From: Peptococcaceae bacterium
Lineage (GTDB): Bacteria > Bacillota > Dehalobacteriia > UBA4068 > UBA4997
Length of the DNA: 9,792 nt
NCBI GenBank assembly: GCA_019421315.1
Contig: JAHZFN010000181.1
Coordinates: forward strand, 3,919-13,710
Reading direction: 5' to 3'
This document shows, piece by piece, positions 1-5,487 of this stretch. The notes under the pieces are model-generated. The model ran no database searches. It was not told the origin of the DNA and saw only the letters and a list, made by a program, of their open reading frames with translations. Both the position numbers and the translations under genes were made by a program. Position 1 is the first letter of the stretch, and each line of letters begins with the position of its first letter.

Positions 1-1
1 G

Positions 2-778
2 GACGGCATGATCAGCACGGCGGATTTGGCAAAAAGTTTGCGGGAAGATACGATATTGGTCAGCGTTATGCTGGTCAACAACGAGGTTGGCAGTATTCAA
101 CCCGTTGCCGAAATCGGCAAAATTCTGCAAAAACGGCGGAAAAAGGTTTTCTTTCATGTGGACGCCGTGCAGGCTTTCGGCAAAATCAGTATTAAGCCCA
201 AGCTTTTGGGCATAGATTTGCTGGCGGCAAGCGGCCATAAAATCCACGCTCCCAAAGGTATCGGCTTTTTGTATGCGGCAACGGGTGTGCGTTTGACGCC
301 CCTTTTGGGCGGCGGCGGCCAGGAAAACAACCTGCGCAGCGGCACCGAAAATATGCCCGCTTTGGCGGGGTTCGGCTTGGCGGCGGAAAAAGCCTGCCGC
401 AATATGACGGAGAATTACCAACAGGTGCAAAGGGTGCGGGAGACTTTTCTGGCGGAATTGGCGGATTTGCCCGACTGGCAGATTCACGGCTCGGCAAACG
501 GTCTGCCCTATGTTTTGAACATCGGCTTTAAAGGTGTTAAAAGCGAGGTTTTGCTTCACACCCTGGAAACGGACGGTCTTTATGTCAGCAGCGGTTCGGC
601 GTGCGCCGCCAAAAAAGACGCATTAAGTCCCGTGCTGACAGCGATGGGGCTTTCCAGAGAGGAAATCGAAGGCTCTCTGCGCTTCAGCTTTTCTGCTCAT
701 AACACAGAGGAGGAAGCGGCAGCGGCGGGCAAAATCGTTAAAAAAGCCGTTTGTGAGCTGCGAAAAATTTTGGCTTGA
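2..778 (+). CDS. Cysteine desulfurase, NifS/IscS family (5' end outside window)
   Basis: This PLP enzyme takes sulfur from L-cysteine as an enzyme-bound persulfide and releases alanine. The frame is open from base 2, so the gene starts upstream. About 258 residues are visible of a usual length near 380, so roughly the first third is missing. Counting from the Met at position 8, the motifs are HVDAVQ (50-55, PLP-ring Asp and Gln), SGHK with the Schiff-base lysine K78, the RSGTEN loop (110-115), and SSGSAC with the persulfide cysteine C199. All key residues visible are intact. The thiI gene follows 98 bases downstream on the same strand. In Bacillus subtilis a similar pair (NifZ-ThiI) works as a dedicated sulfur relay for tRNA 4-thiouridine, so this is probably the ThiI partner rather than a general Fe-S cluster desulfurase. 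That assignment rests on context. The family call is firm. Confidence 0.95.
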   Translation, partial: DGMISTADLAKSLREDTILVSVMLVNNEVGSIQPVAEIGKILQKRRKKVFFHVDAVQAFGKISIKPKLLGIDLLAASGHKIHAPKGIGFLYAATGVRLTPLLGGGGQENNLRSGTENMPALAGFGLAAEKACRNMTENYQQVQRVRETFLAELADLPDWQIHGSANGLPYVLNIGFKGVKSEVLLHTLETDGLYVSSGSACAAKKDALSPVLTAMGLSREEIEGSLRFSFSAHNTEEEAAAAGKIVKKAVCELRKILA

Positions 779-834
779 GGATATTAAGGTATTAAAAATA
801 TAAAACAAGAAATATAAAAATTAAGAAATAAAAA

Positions 835-856
835 AATCTGCGGCAAAGGGCAGATT
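835..856. other. Hairpin before thiI, terminator-like on the - strand
   Basis: AATCTGC (835-841) pairs with GCAGATT (850-856) around an 8-nt loop. On the + strand the stem sits 9 bases before the thiI ribosome binding site and has no T-run after it. On the - strand it is followed by a T-run (complement of the A-run at 831-836), the form of an intrinsic terminator for leftward transcription. No leftward gene ends here. The rest of 779-834 is A-rich and holds no gene. Confidence 0.5.
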
Positions 857-876
857 GGCAGTTACGGGAGAAAAAT

Positions 877-2073
877 ATGAGAAACAGACAATATAAATAT
901 TTAATGGTAAAATACGGCGAGCTGGGGCTTAGGGGCAAAAACAAACAGCAGTTCATCAACAAACTGATTAAAAACATCGAAAAAGCCGTGGAACCGTGCA
1001 GCCCCCGCAAGGTTATCAACAACTGGGGCAGGCTTTTGGTGCCGGCAGGCTGTGATTCCGTTGAGGTTTTGGACAGATTGGAACGGGTTTTCGGCATTTA
1101 CGCCATCTGCCCCGTTATGGAATGTGCAAAGGACATGGATCAAATCAAGGAAACGGCATGGCAGGTTTTGCAGGATTCCCTGCCCGATGGCGGCTCCTTT
1201 AAAGTGGAAAGCCGCCGCTCCGACAAAACTTTTCCGCTGATTTCACCTGAAATCAGCAAGCACGTGGCGGGATATATCTTCAGCCGCTGTGGCGACCAAT
1301 ACGAAGCTAATATGTATTTTCCGCGGACTGTGGTCAACGTTGAGGTACGGGACGAGGCGGCGTATGTTTACAGTGAGGTTATCCCCGGCGCCAAGGGTAT
1401 GCCCGTCGGCACGGGCGGTCACGCCGTGGTTATGCTCTCCGGCGGCATCGACAGCCCCGTTGCCACTTGGATGGCGATGAAAAGGGGCGTTGTGGTGGAC
1501 GCTGTGCATTTTGAAAGTTATCCTTTTACCAGCGAACGCGCCAAGGAAAAGGTGATCGACCTTTGCCGAGGTCTTTCCCGCTGGAGCAACGGTCCTATCC
1601 GCCTGCACTGTGTGCATTTTACCGAAATCCAAAAGGCAATTCATGAAAACTGCCGTGAGGATTACGGCATAACAATTATGCGGCGTTTTATGTTCCGCAT
1701 TGCGGAACGCATTGCAAGACAAAACAACGGTTTGGCAATTTACACAGGTGAAAGCGTCGGTCAGGTTGCCAGCCAAACTCTGGAAAGTATGTTTTGCATT
1801 AACGAGGTTACCAATATGCCCGTTCTGCGGCCATTGGTGGGCATGGACAAAGAGGAGATTATGGCAGTGGCGCAAAAAATCGGTACCTACGATACTTCAA
1901 TTCGCCCCTATGAGGATTGCTGTACCGTGTTCCTGCCCAAGTATCCCAAAATCCGCCCCAAGGTTGACGAATGTCATAAGCAGGAGGAAAAGCTGGACGT
2001 TGAAGCTTTGATTGCCGATGCGCTGGCTCACACCGAAATTATGAAAATCTGGGTGGAAGACCCCCATATGTAA
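877..2073 (+). CDS. thiI: tRNA 4-thiouridine synthetase (tRNA sulfurtransferase) ThiI
   Basis: ThiI adenylates U8 of tRNA with ATP and replaces the oxygen with sulfur to make s4U, a cytosolic reaction. In some bacteria the protein also feeds sulfur to ThiS for thiazole synthesis. The product is 398 residues: an N-terminal ferredoxin-like part and THUMP domain (about 1-170), then a PP-loop ATPase domain with SGGIDSP at 188-194, GESVGQVASQT at 291-301 and YEDCCT at 345-350. One of the paired cysteines C348 and C349 matches the catalytic cysteine region of the family. There is no C-terminal rhodanese domain (the E. coli protein has about 482 residues). This is normal in Gram-positive bacteria, where the desulfurase persulfide delivers sulfur directly, and it fits the desulfurase gene just upstream. 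The start is ATG 877, with GGGAG at 866-870. A strong terminator follows the gene. Confidence 0.97.
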   Translation: MRNRQYKYLMVKYGELGLRGKNKQQFINKLIKNIEKAVEPCSPRKVINNWGRLLVPAGCDSVEVLDRLERVFGIYAICPVMECAKDMDQIKETAWQVLQDSLPDGGSFKVESRRSDKTFPLISPEISKHVAGYIFSRCGDQYEANMYFPRTVVNVEVRDEAAYVYSEVIPGAKGMPVGTGGHAVVMLSGGIDSPVATWMAMKRGVVVDAVHFESYPFTSERAKEKVIDLCRGLSRWSNGPIRLHCVHFTEIQKAIHENCREDYGITIMRRFMFRIAERIARQNNGLAIYTGESVGQVASQTLESMFCINEVTNMPVLRPLVGMDKEEIMAVAQKIGTYDTSIRPYEDCCTVFLPKYPKIRPKVDECHKQEEKLDVEALIADALAHTEIMKIWVEDPHM

Positions 2074-2101
2074 GCAAAAAAATAAATCAAAAAAAATAAA
2101 T

Positions 2102-2139
2102 AAAAATCGGCGTATAAAAAAATGCGCCGATTTTTTTTT
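2102..2139 (+). terminator. Intrinsic terminator after thiI
   Basis: AAAAATCGGCG (2102-2112) pairs perfectly with CGCCGATTTTT (2125-2135) around a 12-nt loop. A run of nine T (2131-2139) follows the GC part of the stem. It lies 28 bases after the thiI stop codon and closes the desulfurase-thiI unit. Because the left arm begins with an A-run, it could also work weakly on the - strand. Confidence 0.9.
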
Positions 2140-2305
2140 GTTGCATTTGATTGCGCTCAACCGAGCAGGAAAAATTGCGGTAAGCGGTTGCTGTTTAGGT
2201 TTGTTTGCACTTCGGGCGGCGGGCTGCAAAAAGCCTTTTTTTGTATGTTTAAACTTTTTTATGCATTTTTATGAGAATATTCGTTGGTAATATTTTGCCG
2301 CCCAT

Positions 2306-2332
2306 AAAAAAATCCTGCGCGGCAGCGCAAGA
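2306..2332 (-). terminator. Probable - strand intrinsic terminator
   Basis: Read on the - strand, TCTTGCGC (2332-2325) pairs with GCGCAGGA (2320-2313) around a 4-nt loop, with one C/A mismatch, followed directly by seven T (complement of A 2306-2312). It lies 374 bases past the XRE stop codon and 46 bases past the end of the small hydrophobic ORF. One of those transcripts, or an unannotated small RNA, probably ends here. Confidence 0.55.
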
Positions 2333-2377
2333 ATTTGAAAAATTTTAGCGATATGGGGAATTTTGTCGAAAAAAAGA

Positions 2378-2503
2378 TTATCGGAACGAATGATTAGATA
2401 ATTTGGCGAATAATACTTGCAAAACCCTGTTGGATTTTGCCAAAAAAAATAGTATAATTGCTGATATAATCACAAAAAATGAATATTTATAATAATTCCT
2501 CAT
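2378..2503 (-). CDS. Possible small hydrophobic peptide, 41 residues (uncertain)
   Basis: The - strand ATG at 2503 opens 41 codons. The peptide has one likely membrane segment (about residues 8-22, SFFVIISAIILFFLA) with Lys and Arg residues on both sides (K6, K23, R26). A - strand terminator follows 46 bases after the stop. Points against it: I see no Shine-Dalgarno sequence. The start codon sits one base from a 9-bp hairpin (2505-2528), and T-rich DNA gives hydrophobic ORFs by chance. If real, it could be expressed on the tail of the XRE transcript. I do not recognise a family. Confidence 0.2.
   Translation of the reverse strand: MRNYYKYSFFVIISAIILFFLAKSNRVLQVLFAKLSNHSFR
2430..2458 (+). promoter_or_regulatory. 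Promoter-like site, rightward
   Basis: A TTGGAT (2430-2435) and a consensus TATAAT (2453-2458) are spaced by 17 bases. Transcription would start near 2465 and run over the hairpin at 2505-2528, antisense to the start of the small hydrophobic ORF. No rightward gene with a ribosome binding site follows. The site may drive a small RNA, or it may be a chance match in AT-rich DNA. Confidence 0.4.
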
Positions 2504-2504
2504 A

Positions 2505-2528
2505 GCCGAGCCGAAAATGCGGTTCGGC
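2505..2528. repeat. 9-bp hairpin between XRE gene and thiI terminator
   Basis: GCCGAGCCG (2505-2513) and CGGTTCGGC (2520-2528) form nine pairs, including one G-T wobble on the + strand, around a 6-nt loop. It is GC-rich in an AT-rich region, so it stands out from its surroundings. Neither strand has a T-run after it, so it is not a standard terminator. Confidence 0.6.
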
Positions 2529-2550
2529 GGAATTGCCAAAATCAAAACGG

Positions 2551-2586
2551 TATTGATAAAAATATTGATAAAAATATTGGTAAAAT
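2551..2586. repeat. 12-nt tandem repeat, three copies
   Basis: The unit TATTGATAAAAA occurs at 2551-2562 and 2563-2574. A changed third copy (TATTGGTAAAAT) lies at 2575-2586. Further degenerate AT-rich repeats continue to about 2645. The region is non-coding as far as I can see. Confidence 0.7.
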
Positions 2587-2705
2587 TGCTTAAAGGAAAT
2601 TATTAAAAAAAGATTTATTAAAGAAATTTGCTAAAGAGATTATTTGGAGAGGTTGCTGAGAAGATTGTTTTGCAAAATTACGAAGGGCAGAAAATCCGAA
2701 AAACT

Positions 2706-3035
2706 TCAGTTTTTGACAAAACTATGAAAGCTGCGAAGAATTTCCAGAACAAAAGCCTGTTCTTTTTCGTTCAGTTCGGCAAAATAATGCAGCAGCTGGT
2801 TTTGTTTGTAGCTGTAATTGGCTTTCGGCACAATATCGCGGGAAATTTCGTCCAAGGTGGCATCCAAAGCCACGGAAATTCGCAAATATGTGTCAAAAGA
2901 ACCTGTCTTATCGCCTGTTTCAATCAACGACATAAAGCCTGCGGAAATTCCGACAATTTCCGCCAGTTGGCTTTGGGAAATACCTTTTCCCTGACGCAAA
3001 GCCTTGATGCGGCGCCCCATTTTTTTGTAATCCAT
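2706..3035 (-). CDS. XRE-family helix-turn-helix transcriptional regulator
   Basis: The product is a 109-residue DNA-binding protein. A Cro/C1-type HTH domain covers about residues 5-63. The second helix is SQSQLAEIVGIS (20-31) and the recognition helix begins at AGFMSLIE (32-39). Residues 75-109 are a separate, probably helical tail (YKQNQLLHYFAELNEKEQAF) that may serve for dimerisation. No ligand or protease domain is present. The start is ATG 3035, with AAAGGAG at 3049-3043. The gene is transcribed away from a small cysteine-rich gene that starts at 3234. The shared region holds an inverted repeat over the probable promoter, so autorepression and control of the neighbour are likely; this is inferred from layout. 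The target genes are unknown. Confidence 0.9.
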   Translation of the reverse strand: MDYKKMGRRIKALRQGKGISQSQLAEIVGISAGFMSLIETGDKTGSFDTYLRISVALDATLDEISRDIVPKANYSYKQNQLLHYFAELNEKEQAFVLEILRSFHSFVKN

Positions 3036-3090
3036 GTATAATCTCCTTTATCGCTTAATACTATTATTTTATCAATAAAAAGGAATTATT

Positions 3091-3130
3091 ATAATAGACT
3101 GCAAGTAAATATTCGACAATATGTTTACTT
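3091..3130 (-). promoter_or_regulatory. Probable XRE gene promoter with overlapping inverted repeat
   Basis: On the - strand, TTGTCG (3119-3114) and TATTAT (3096-3091) are spaced by 17 bases and lie about 55 bases before the XRE start. An imperfect inverted repeat overlaps the -35 element: AAGTAAATATT (3103-3113), spacer CGAC, then AATA (3118-3121), a 2-nt bulge and TTTACTT (3124-3130). This is a good candidate operator for the XRE protein. Binding has not been shown. Confidence 0.45.
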
Positions 3131-3142
3131 ATGGTAAAAACG

Positions 3143-3189
3143 GTGCTATGGCACAATTTGGTTGACAAAAGTTGTTTTGCTGTTACAGG
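3143..3189 (+). promoter_or_regulatory. Probable promoter of the small Cys-rich gene
   Basis: A perfect -35 TTGACA lies at 3162-3167. After 16 bases comes an extended -10, TG (3181-3182) plus TACAGG (3184-3189). A short inverted repeat, GTGC (3143-3146) and GCAC (3151-3154), lies just upstream of the -35 element and could bind a regulator. The -10 match is only moderate. Confidence 0.45.
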
Positions 3190-3233
3190 GGCGGCGCTTT
3201 GTTTTGCCGCCGCAGTTCAATGAGGTGATAATT

Positions 3234-3497
3234 ATGCGTTGCAACAGTTTTTTTTGCATTTACTGCAAGGATGAACATTGTCTTTTGCCGAATTTGGTTT
3301 TGGCGGAAAACGGCGGCTGTCTGAACATGAAATCGTTGATTTGCCGCAGTGATGTCGTTTCCCCCGCCATAAGGCTTTGCCGCAGTCCCGAAGAAGAGGA
3401 AAATCTTTCCGAGGCGGAAAAAAGAGAGGAATTTTTCCTGGCGCTTTTGGACAAGCTGCAAGAAGAAAATATCGACGAAAATTTGCTGTTAAGTTAG
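3234..3497 (+). CDS. Small cysteine-rich protein of unknown function (87 residues)
   Basis: I cannot assign a named family. The start is ATG 3234, well supported by GAGGTG (3222-3227) six bases before it. A longer frame from TTG 3162 is unlikely because that codon is part of the -35 box. The first half has seven cysteines (C3, C8, C11, C16, C29, C37, C49), the first four spaced C-x4-C-x2-C-x4-C in CNSFFCIYCKDEHC. This spacing suggests a small zinc- or Fe-S-binding knuckle. The second half (about 50-87) is rich in Glu and Leu and is probably an amphipathic helix. There is no signal peptide, so the protein is probably cytosolic. Short Cys-rich proteins of this general look are common in clostridia. 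The gene is divergent from the XRE regulator, which may control it. Confidence 0.75.
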   Translation: MRCNSFFCIYCKDEHCLLPNLVLAENGGCLNMKSLICRSDVVSPAIRLCRSPEEEENLSEAEKREEFFLALLDKLQEENIDENLLLS

Positions 3498-3521
3498 ATT
3501 AGTTTTCTTTGTTACACATAC

Positions 3522-3581
3522 ATAAGAGCAAAGTCCCAAAATAAGCTTTGCTGCTTATCCTGTTTGCAGACTTATAAACAG
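3522..3581. other. Two hairpins after the Cys-rich gene
   Basis: ATAAG-AGCAAAG (3522-3533) pairs with CTTTGCT and CTTAT (3546-3552, 3554-3558) with one bulged G. A second stem, CTGTTT (3560-3565) with AAACAG (3576-3581), follows. Neither has a T-run, so these are not standard terminators. They may shape the 3' end of the small gene's mRNA. Confidence 0.4.
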
Positions 3582-3604
3582 ATGTTAAAGCGAATTAAAA
3601 AGTA

Positions 3605-3651
3605 GATTTTGAAAAAGATTTTGAAAAAGATTTTGAAAAAGATTTTGAAAA
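3605..3651. repeat. 12-nt tandem repeat, four copies
   Basis: The unit GATTTTGAAAAA begins at 3605, 3617, 3629 and 3641; the fourth copy lacks its last A. The copies are identical, which points to recent slippage or conversion. The repeat lies just before the terminator shared with the ABC operon. One frame reads a K-K-I-L repeat from a TTG at 3609, but it has no ribosome binding site. Confidence 0.85.
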
Positions 3652-3659
3652 GAATACCA

Positions 3660-3698
3660 AAAATCCCAAACCGCATTTTACCGTCGGTTTGGGATTTT
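3660..3698 (-). terminator. Intrinsic terminator of the ABC transporter operon (probably bidirectional)
   Basis: AAAATCCCAAACCG (3660-3673) pairs perfectly over 14 bp with CGGTTTGGGATTTT (3685-3698) around an 11-nt loop. On the - strand it lies 46 bases after the end of the ATPase gene and is followed by a T-rich tail. The + strand also has a four-T end, so it could stop transcription from the Cys-rich gene. This convergent position suits a two-way terminator. Confidence 0.85.
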
Positions 3699-3744
3699 GC
3701 TGTCTTGTTTGTATTTATTTTGCTTTGCAGGCTTTTGCCAAACC

Positions 3745-4485
3745 CTACAAAACCTTTGCCAGGAAAGATTTCAGGCGGTCGCTTTGGGGATTTCCGAAAA
3801 TATCGGCGGGGGTGCCTTCTTCCACAATTTGCCCCGAATCCATGAAAATTACACGGCTGGCAACCTCTTTGGCAAAGCCCATTTCGTGAGTAACCACAAC
3901 CATGGTCATGCCGTCCTTTGCCAAATCCTGCATAACCTCCAAAACCTCGCCCACCATTTCGGGATCCAGGGCAGAGGTCGGTTCGTCAAACAGAATTACG
4001 TCAGGCTCCATGCAAAGGGCGCGGACGATTGCGATACGCTGTTTTTGCCCGCCGGAAAGCTGAGATGGATAAGCTTCGGCACGGTCCGCCAGATTAACTC
4101 GCTTCAAAAGCTTCAGGGCTCTGGCTTCGGCGTCAGCTTTTTTCATTTTTAAAACATTGATGGGCGCCAGCGTCATGTTGTCCATGATGGTCAAATTATG
4201 GAAAAGGTTGAAATGCTGGAAAACCATGCCCATTTTTTGGCGGTGCTTGTTGATGTTGATTTTGGGGTTGGTGATGTCTTCGCCCTCAAAATTGATAATG
4301 CCCGATGTGGGAACCTCCAGCAGGTTCAGGGAACGGAGCAGTGTCGATTTGCCGGAACCGGAAGGTCCGATGATAACCACCACTTCGCCTTGACGGATGG
4401 TGGCGGAAACTCCGTTTAAGGCTTTTAATTCGCCGAAATGCTTGTGCAGATCTTTAACTTCGATCAACGGTTTATCAGTGAGCAC
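3745..4485 (-). CDS. glnQ: Polar amino acid ABC transporter, ATP-binding protein (GlnQ-like)
   Basis: This cytosolic ATPase powers an amino acid importer. The 246 residues match the family length. The nucleotide-binding motifs are complete: Walker A GPSGSGKST (40-48), Q-loop Q90, signature LSGGQ (143-147), Walker B VILFDEPT (163-170, with catalytic E168), D-loop SALD (171-174) and switch histidine H200. The FQHFNLFHNLT stretch around Q90 is typical of the GlnQ/HisP/ArtP group. The start is GTG 4485, with AAAGGAGG at 4503-4496. The gene overlaps the end of the permease gene by 11 bases, which suggests translational coupling. It is the last gene of the operon. The substrate is not fixed by the ATPase; glutamine, arginine and cystine systems look alike, so the symbol is a family label. 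Confidence 0.93.
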   Translation of the reverse strand: MLTDKPLIEVKDLHKHFGELKALNGVSATIRQGEVVVIIGPSGSGKSTLLRSLNLLEVPTSGIINFEGEDITNPKININKHRQKMGMVFQHFNLFHNLTIMDNMTLAPINVLKMKKADAEARALKLLKRVNLADRAEAYPSQLSGGQKQRIAIVRALCMEPDVILFDEPTSALDPEMVGEVLEVMQDLAKDGMTMVVVTHEMGFAKEVASRVIFMDSGQIVEEGTPADIFGNPQSDRLKSFLAKVL

Positions 4486-5176
4486 TGTTAGAAAGCCTCC
4501 TTTCCAGTTTGCCTACCAATGCGGAGAGAATGCAAACCATAATCAGGTAAATTATGGCGACTGCAATCAAAGGCATGAATGCGTTGTATGTAAGCCCGCG
4601 GATGATGTCGCCGCCCTTTGTCAAATCCTGCAGGGCGATGTAACCGCAGACGGACGTTTCTTTCAGCAGAACGATAAATTCATTTGCAAGGGCAGGCAGT
4701 ACATTTTTAAATGCCTGAGGGATAATGACAAAACGCATGGTTTGGAAAAAAGACAAGCCCAAACTGCGGCTGGCTTCCGTTTGTCCTTTGTCGATGGACA
4801 TGATGCCCGCACGGACAATTTCCGCCACATAAGCGCCGGAGTTGATGCCGAAAGCAATGATGGCGACGATAACCTTGTCGATGTCCGTCGAACCGAAGAT
4901 AACGAAATAGATAATCAAAAGCTGAACGACAACAGGCGTTCCTCGGATTACCGTCAAATAAACCTTGCACAAAAAATTTGGGATTTTCAGCTTGCCTGTG
5001 TTGTCGTGGGTGGAGCGGATAATTGCCACCAAAAAGCCCAAAACCACACCCAGCAGGCAGGCAAAAACAGTAACCTCCAGGGTTACCATCAAACCGTCCG
5101 TCAAAAATTTCCACCTATCGTCTTTGATAAAATTCAGCACGAAGGCGTCAACAAAATCATTCCACCACTCTTGCAA
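4475..5176 (-). CDS. glnP: Polar amino acid ABC transporter, permease (GlnP/HisM-like)
   Basis: This is the inner-membrane channel subunit, probably a homodimer since only one permease gene is present. The 233 residues carry about five hydrophobic segments (roughly 28-52, 82-95, 101-119, 162-180 and 200-222). The HisM-type motif RGTPVVVQL (78-86) is present. The EAA loop that docks on the ATPase lies at about 123-161, with EASRSLG at 134-140. The start is TTG 5176, strongly supported by AAGGAGG (5190-5184) seven bases before it. The stop overlaps the ATPase gene. The binding-protein gene lies 311 bases upstream, an unusually wide gap that holds a GC-rich hairpin, so permease levels are probably set below those of the binding protein. 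Confidence 0.93.
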   Translation of the reverse strand: MQEWWNDFVDAFVLNFIKDDRWKFLTDGLMVTLEVTVFACLLGVVLGFLVAIIRSTHDNTGKLKIPNFLCKVYLTVIRGTPVVVQLLIIYFVIFGSTDIDKVIVAIIAFGINSGAYVAEIVRAGIMSIDKGQTEASRSLGLSFFQTMRFVIIPQAFKNVLPALANEFIVLLKETSVCGYIALQDLTKGGDIIRGLTYNAFMPLIAVAIIYLIMVCILSALVGKLERRLSNSAH

Positions 5177-5487
5177 AATACTTCCTCCTTAACATTTTGC
5201 TTTAACATTTTGCCCATTCCGTTTTATACTGCCGTTCCGCAAAAAAGCTTTTTCCCTATAATTTTTATTAAAAATTATAAAAATATTAAAGATGTCTTTT
5301 TGCAGAAATTGGGGTGGCGAAAGCCACCCCGAAATTATTCTGTTTCGAATTATTGCTCACTGATTGTTTTTTTAACTGTTCCTTTCAGCAAGCAGTTCAA
5401 AAGAATTTTAAGGTTTGCCGCCGTTTTTTTTGAAAGCGGAACAGCGGCGTATATATTTTAATATTGCTTTATTTCTTAATCAGTTGT
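5177..5487 (-). other. Spacer between binding-protein and permease genes, with hairpin
   Basis: No gene is seen here. The main feature is a GC-rich 8-bp stem, GGGGTGGC (5311-5318) and GCCACCCC (5323-5330), with a 4-nt loop (TTTC when read on the transcribed - strand). It is not followed by a proper T-run, so it is more likely an mRNA stability element or partial attenuator than a full terminator. An AT-only palindrome with 11-nt arms lies at 5257-5279. The 12-nt sequence TTAACATTTTGC is repeated at 5189-5200 and 5202-5213, beside the permease ribosome binding site. Confidence 0.6.

Larger units (their letters stand above)
2140..2705. other. Gene-poor AT-rich region between thiI and the XRE gene
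   Basis: There is no well-supported gene in these 566 bases. The region holds a small + strand stem with a T-run (GGCT 2222-2225, AGCC 2232-2235, T 2236-2242), a - strand terminator (2306-2332), a + strand promoter-like site (2430-2458), a 9-bp hairpin (2505-2528), a 12-nt tandem repeat (2551-2586) and degenerate AT-rich repeats up to about 2645. A short hydrophobic ORF on the - strand (2378-2503) is the only coding candidate. These items are listed separately. Confidence 0.6.

Noticed and set aside
1243..1875. A 210-codon open frame on the - strand
   Set aside because: It is the complement of thiI, whose PP-loop and other motifs are intact.
2140..2292. A + strand open stretch of about 50 codons from TTG 2140 after the thiI terminator
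   Set aside because: It begins inside the terminator's T-rich tail, has no ribosome binding site and gives no recognisable protein.
2628..3041. A 137-codon open frame on the + strand starting with TTG
   Set aside because: Most of it is antisense to the XRE gene, and it has no good ribosome binding site. The first 30 residues look somewhat protein-like but match no family I know.
3162..3233. Upstream extension of the Cys-rich gene from TTG 3162
   Set aside because: The TTG is part of the perfect TTGACA -35 box, and ATG 3234 has a well-spaced GAGGTG.
3609..3845. A 78-codon frame beginning with a Lys-Ile-Leu repeat
   Set aside because: It starts with TTG without a ribosome binding site inside a tandem repeat, runs through the operon terminator and ends inside the complement of the ATPase gene.
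4397..5461. A 354-codon open frame on the + strand
   Set aside because: It is the complement of the permease gene and the ends of its neighbours. Its translation is rich in Asn, Gln, His and Asp with no domain, while the - strand carries clear GlnP and GlnQ motifs.
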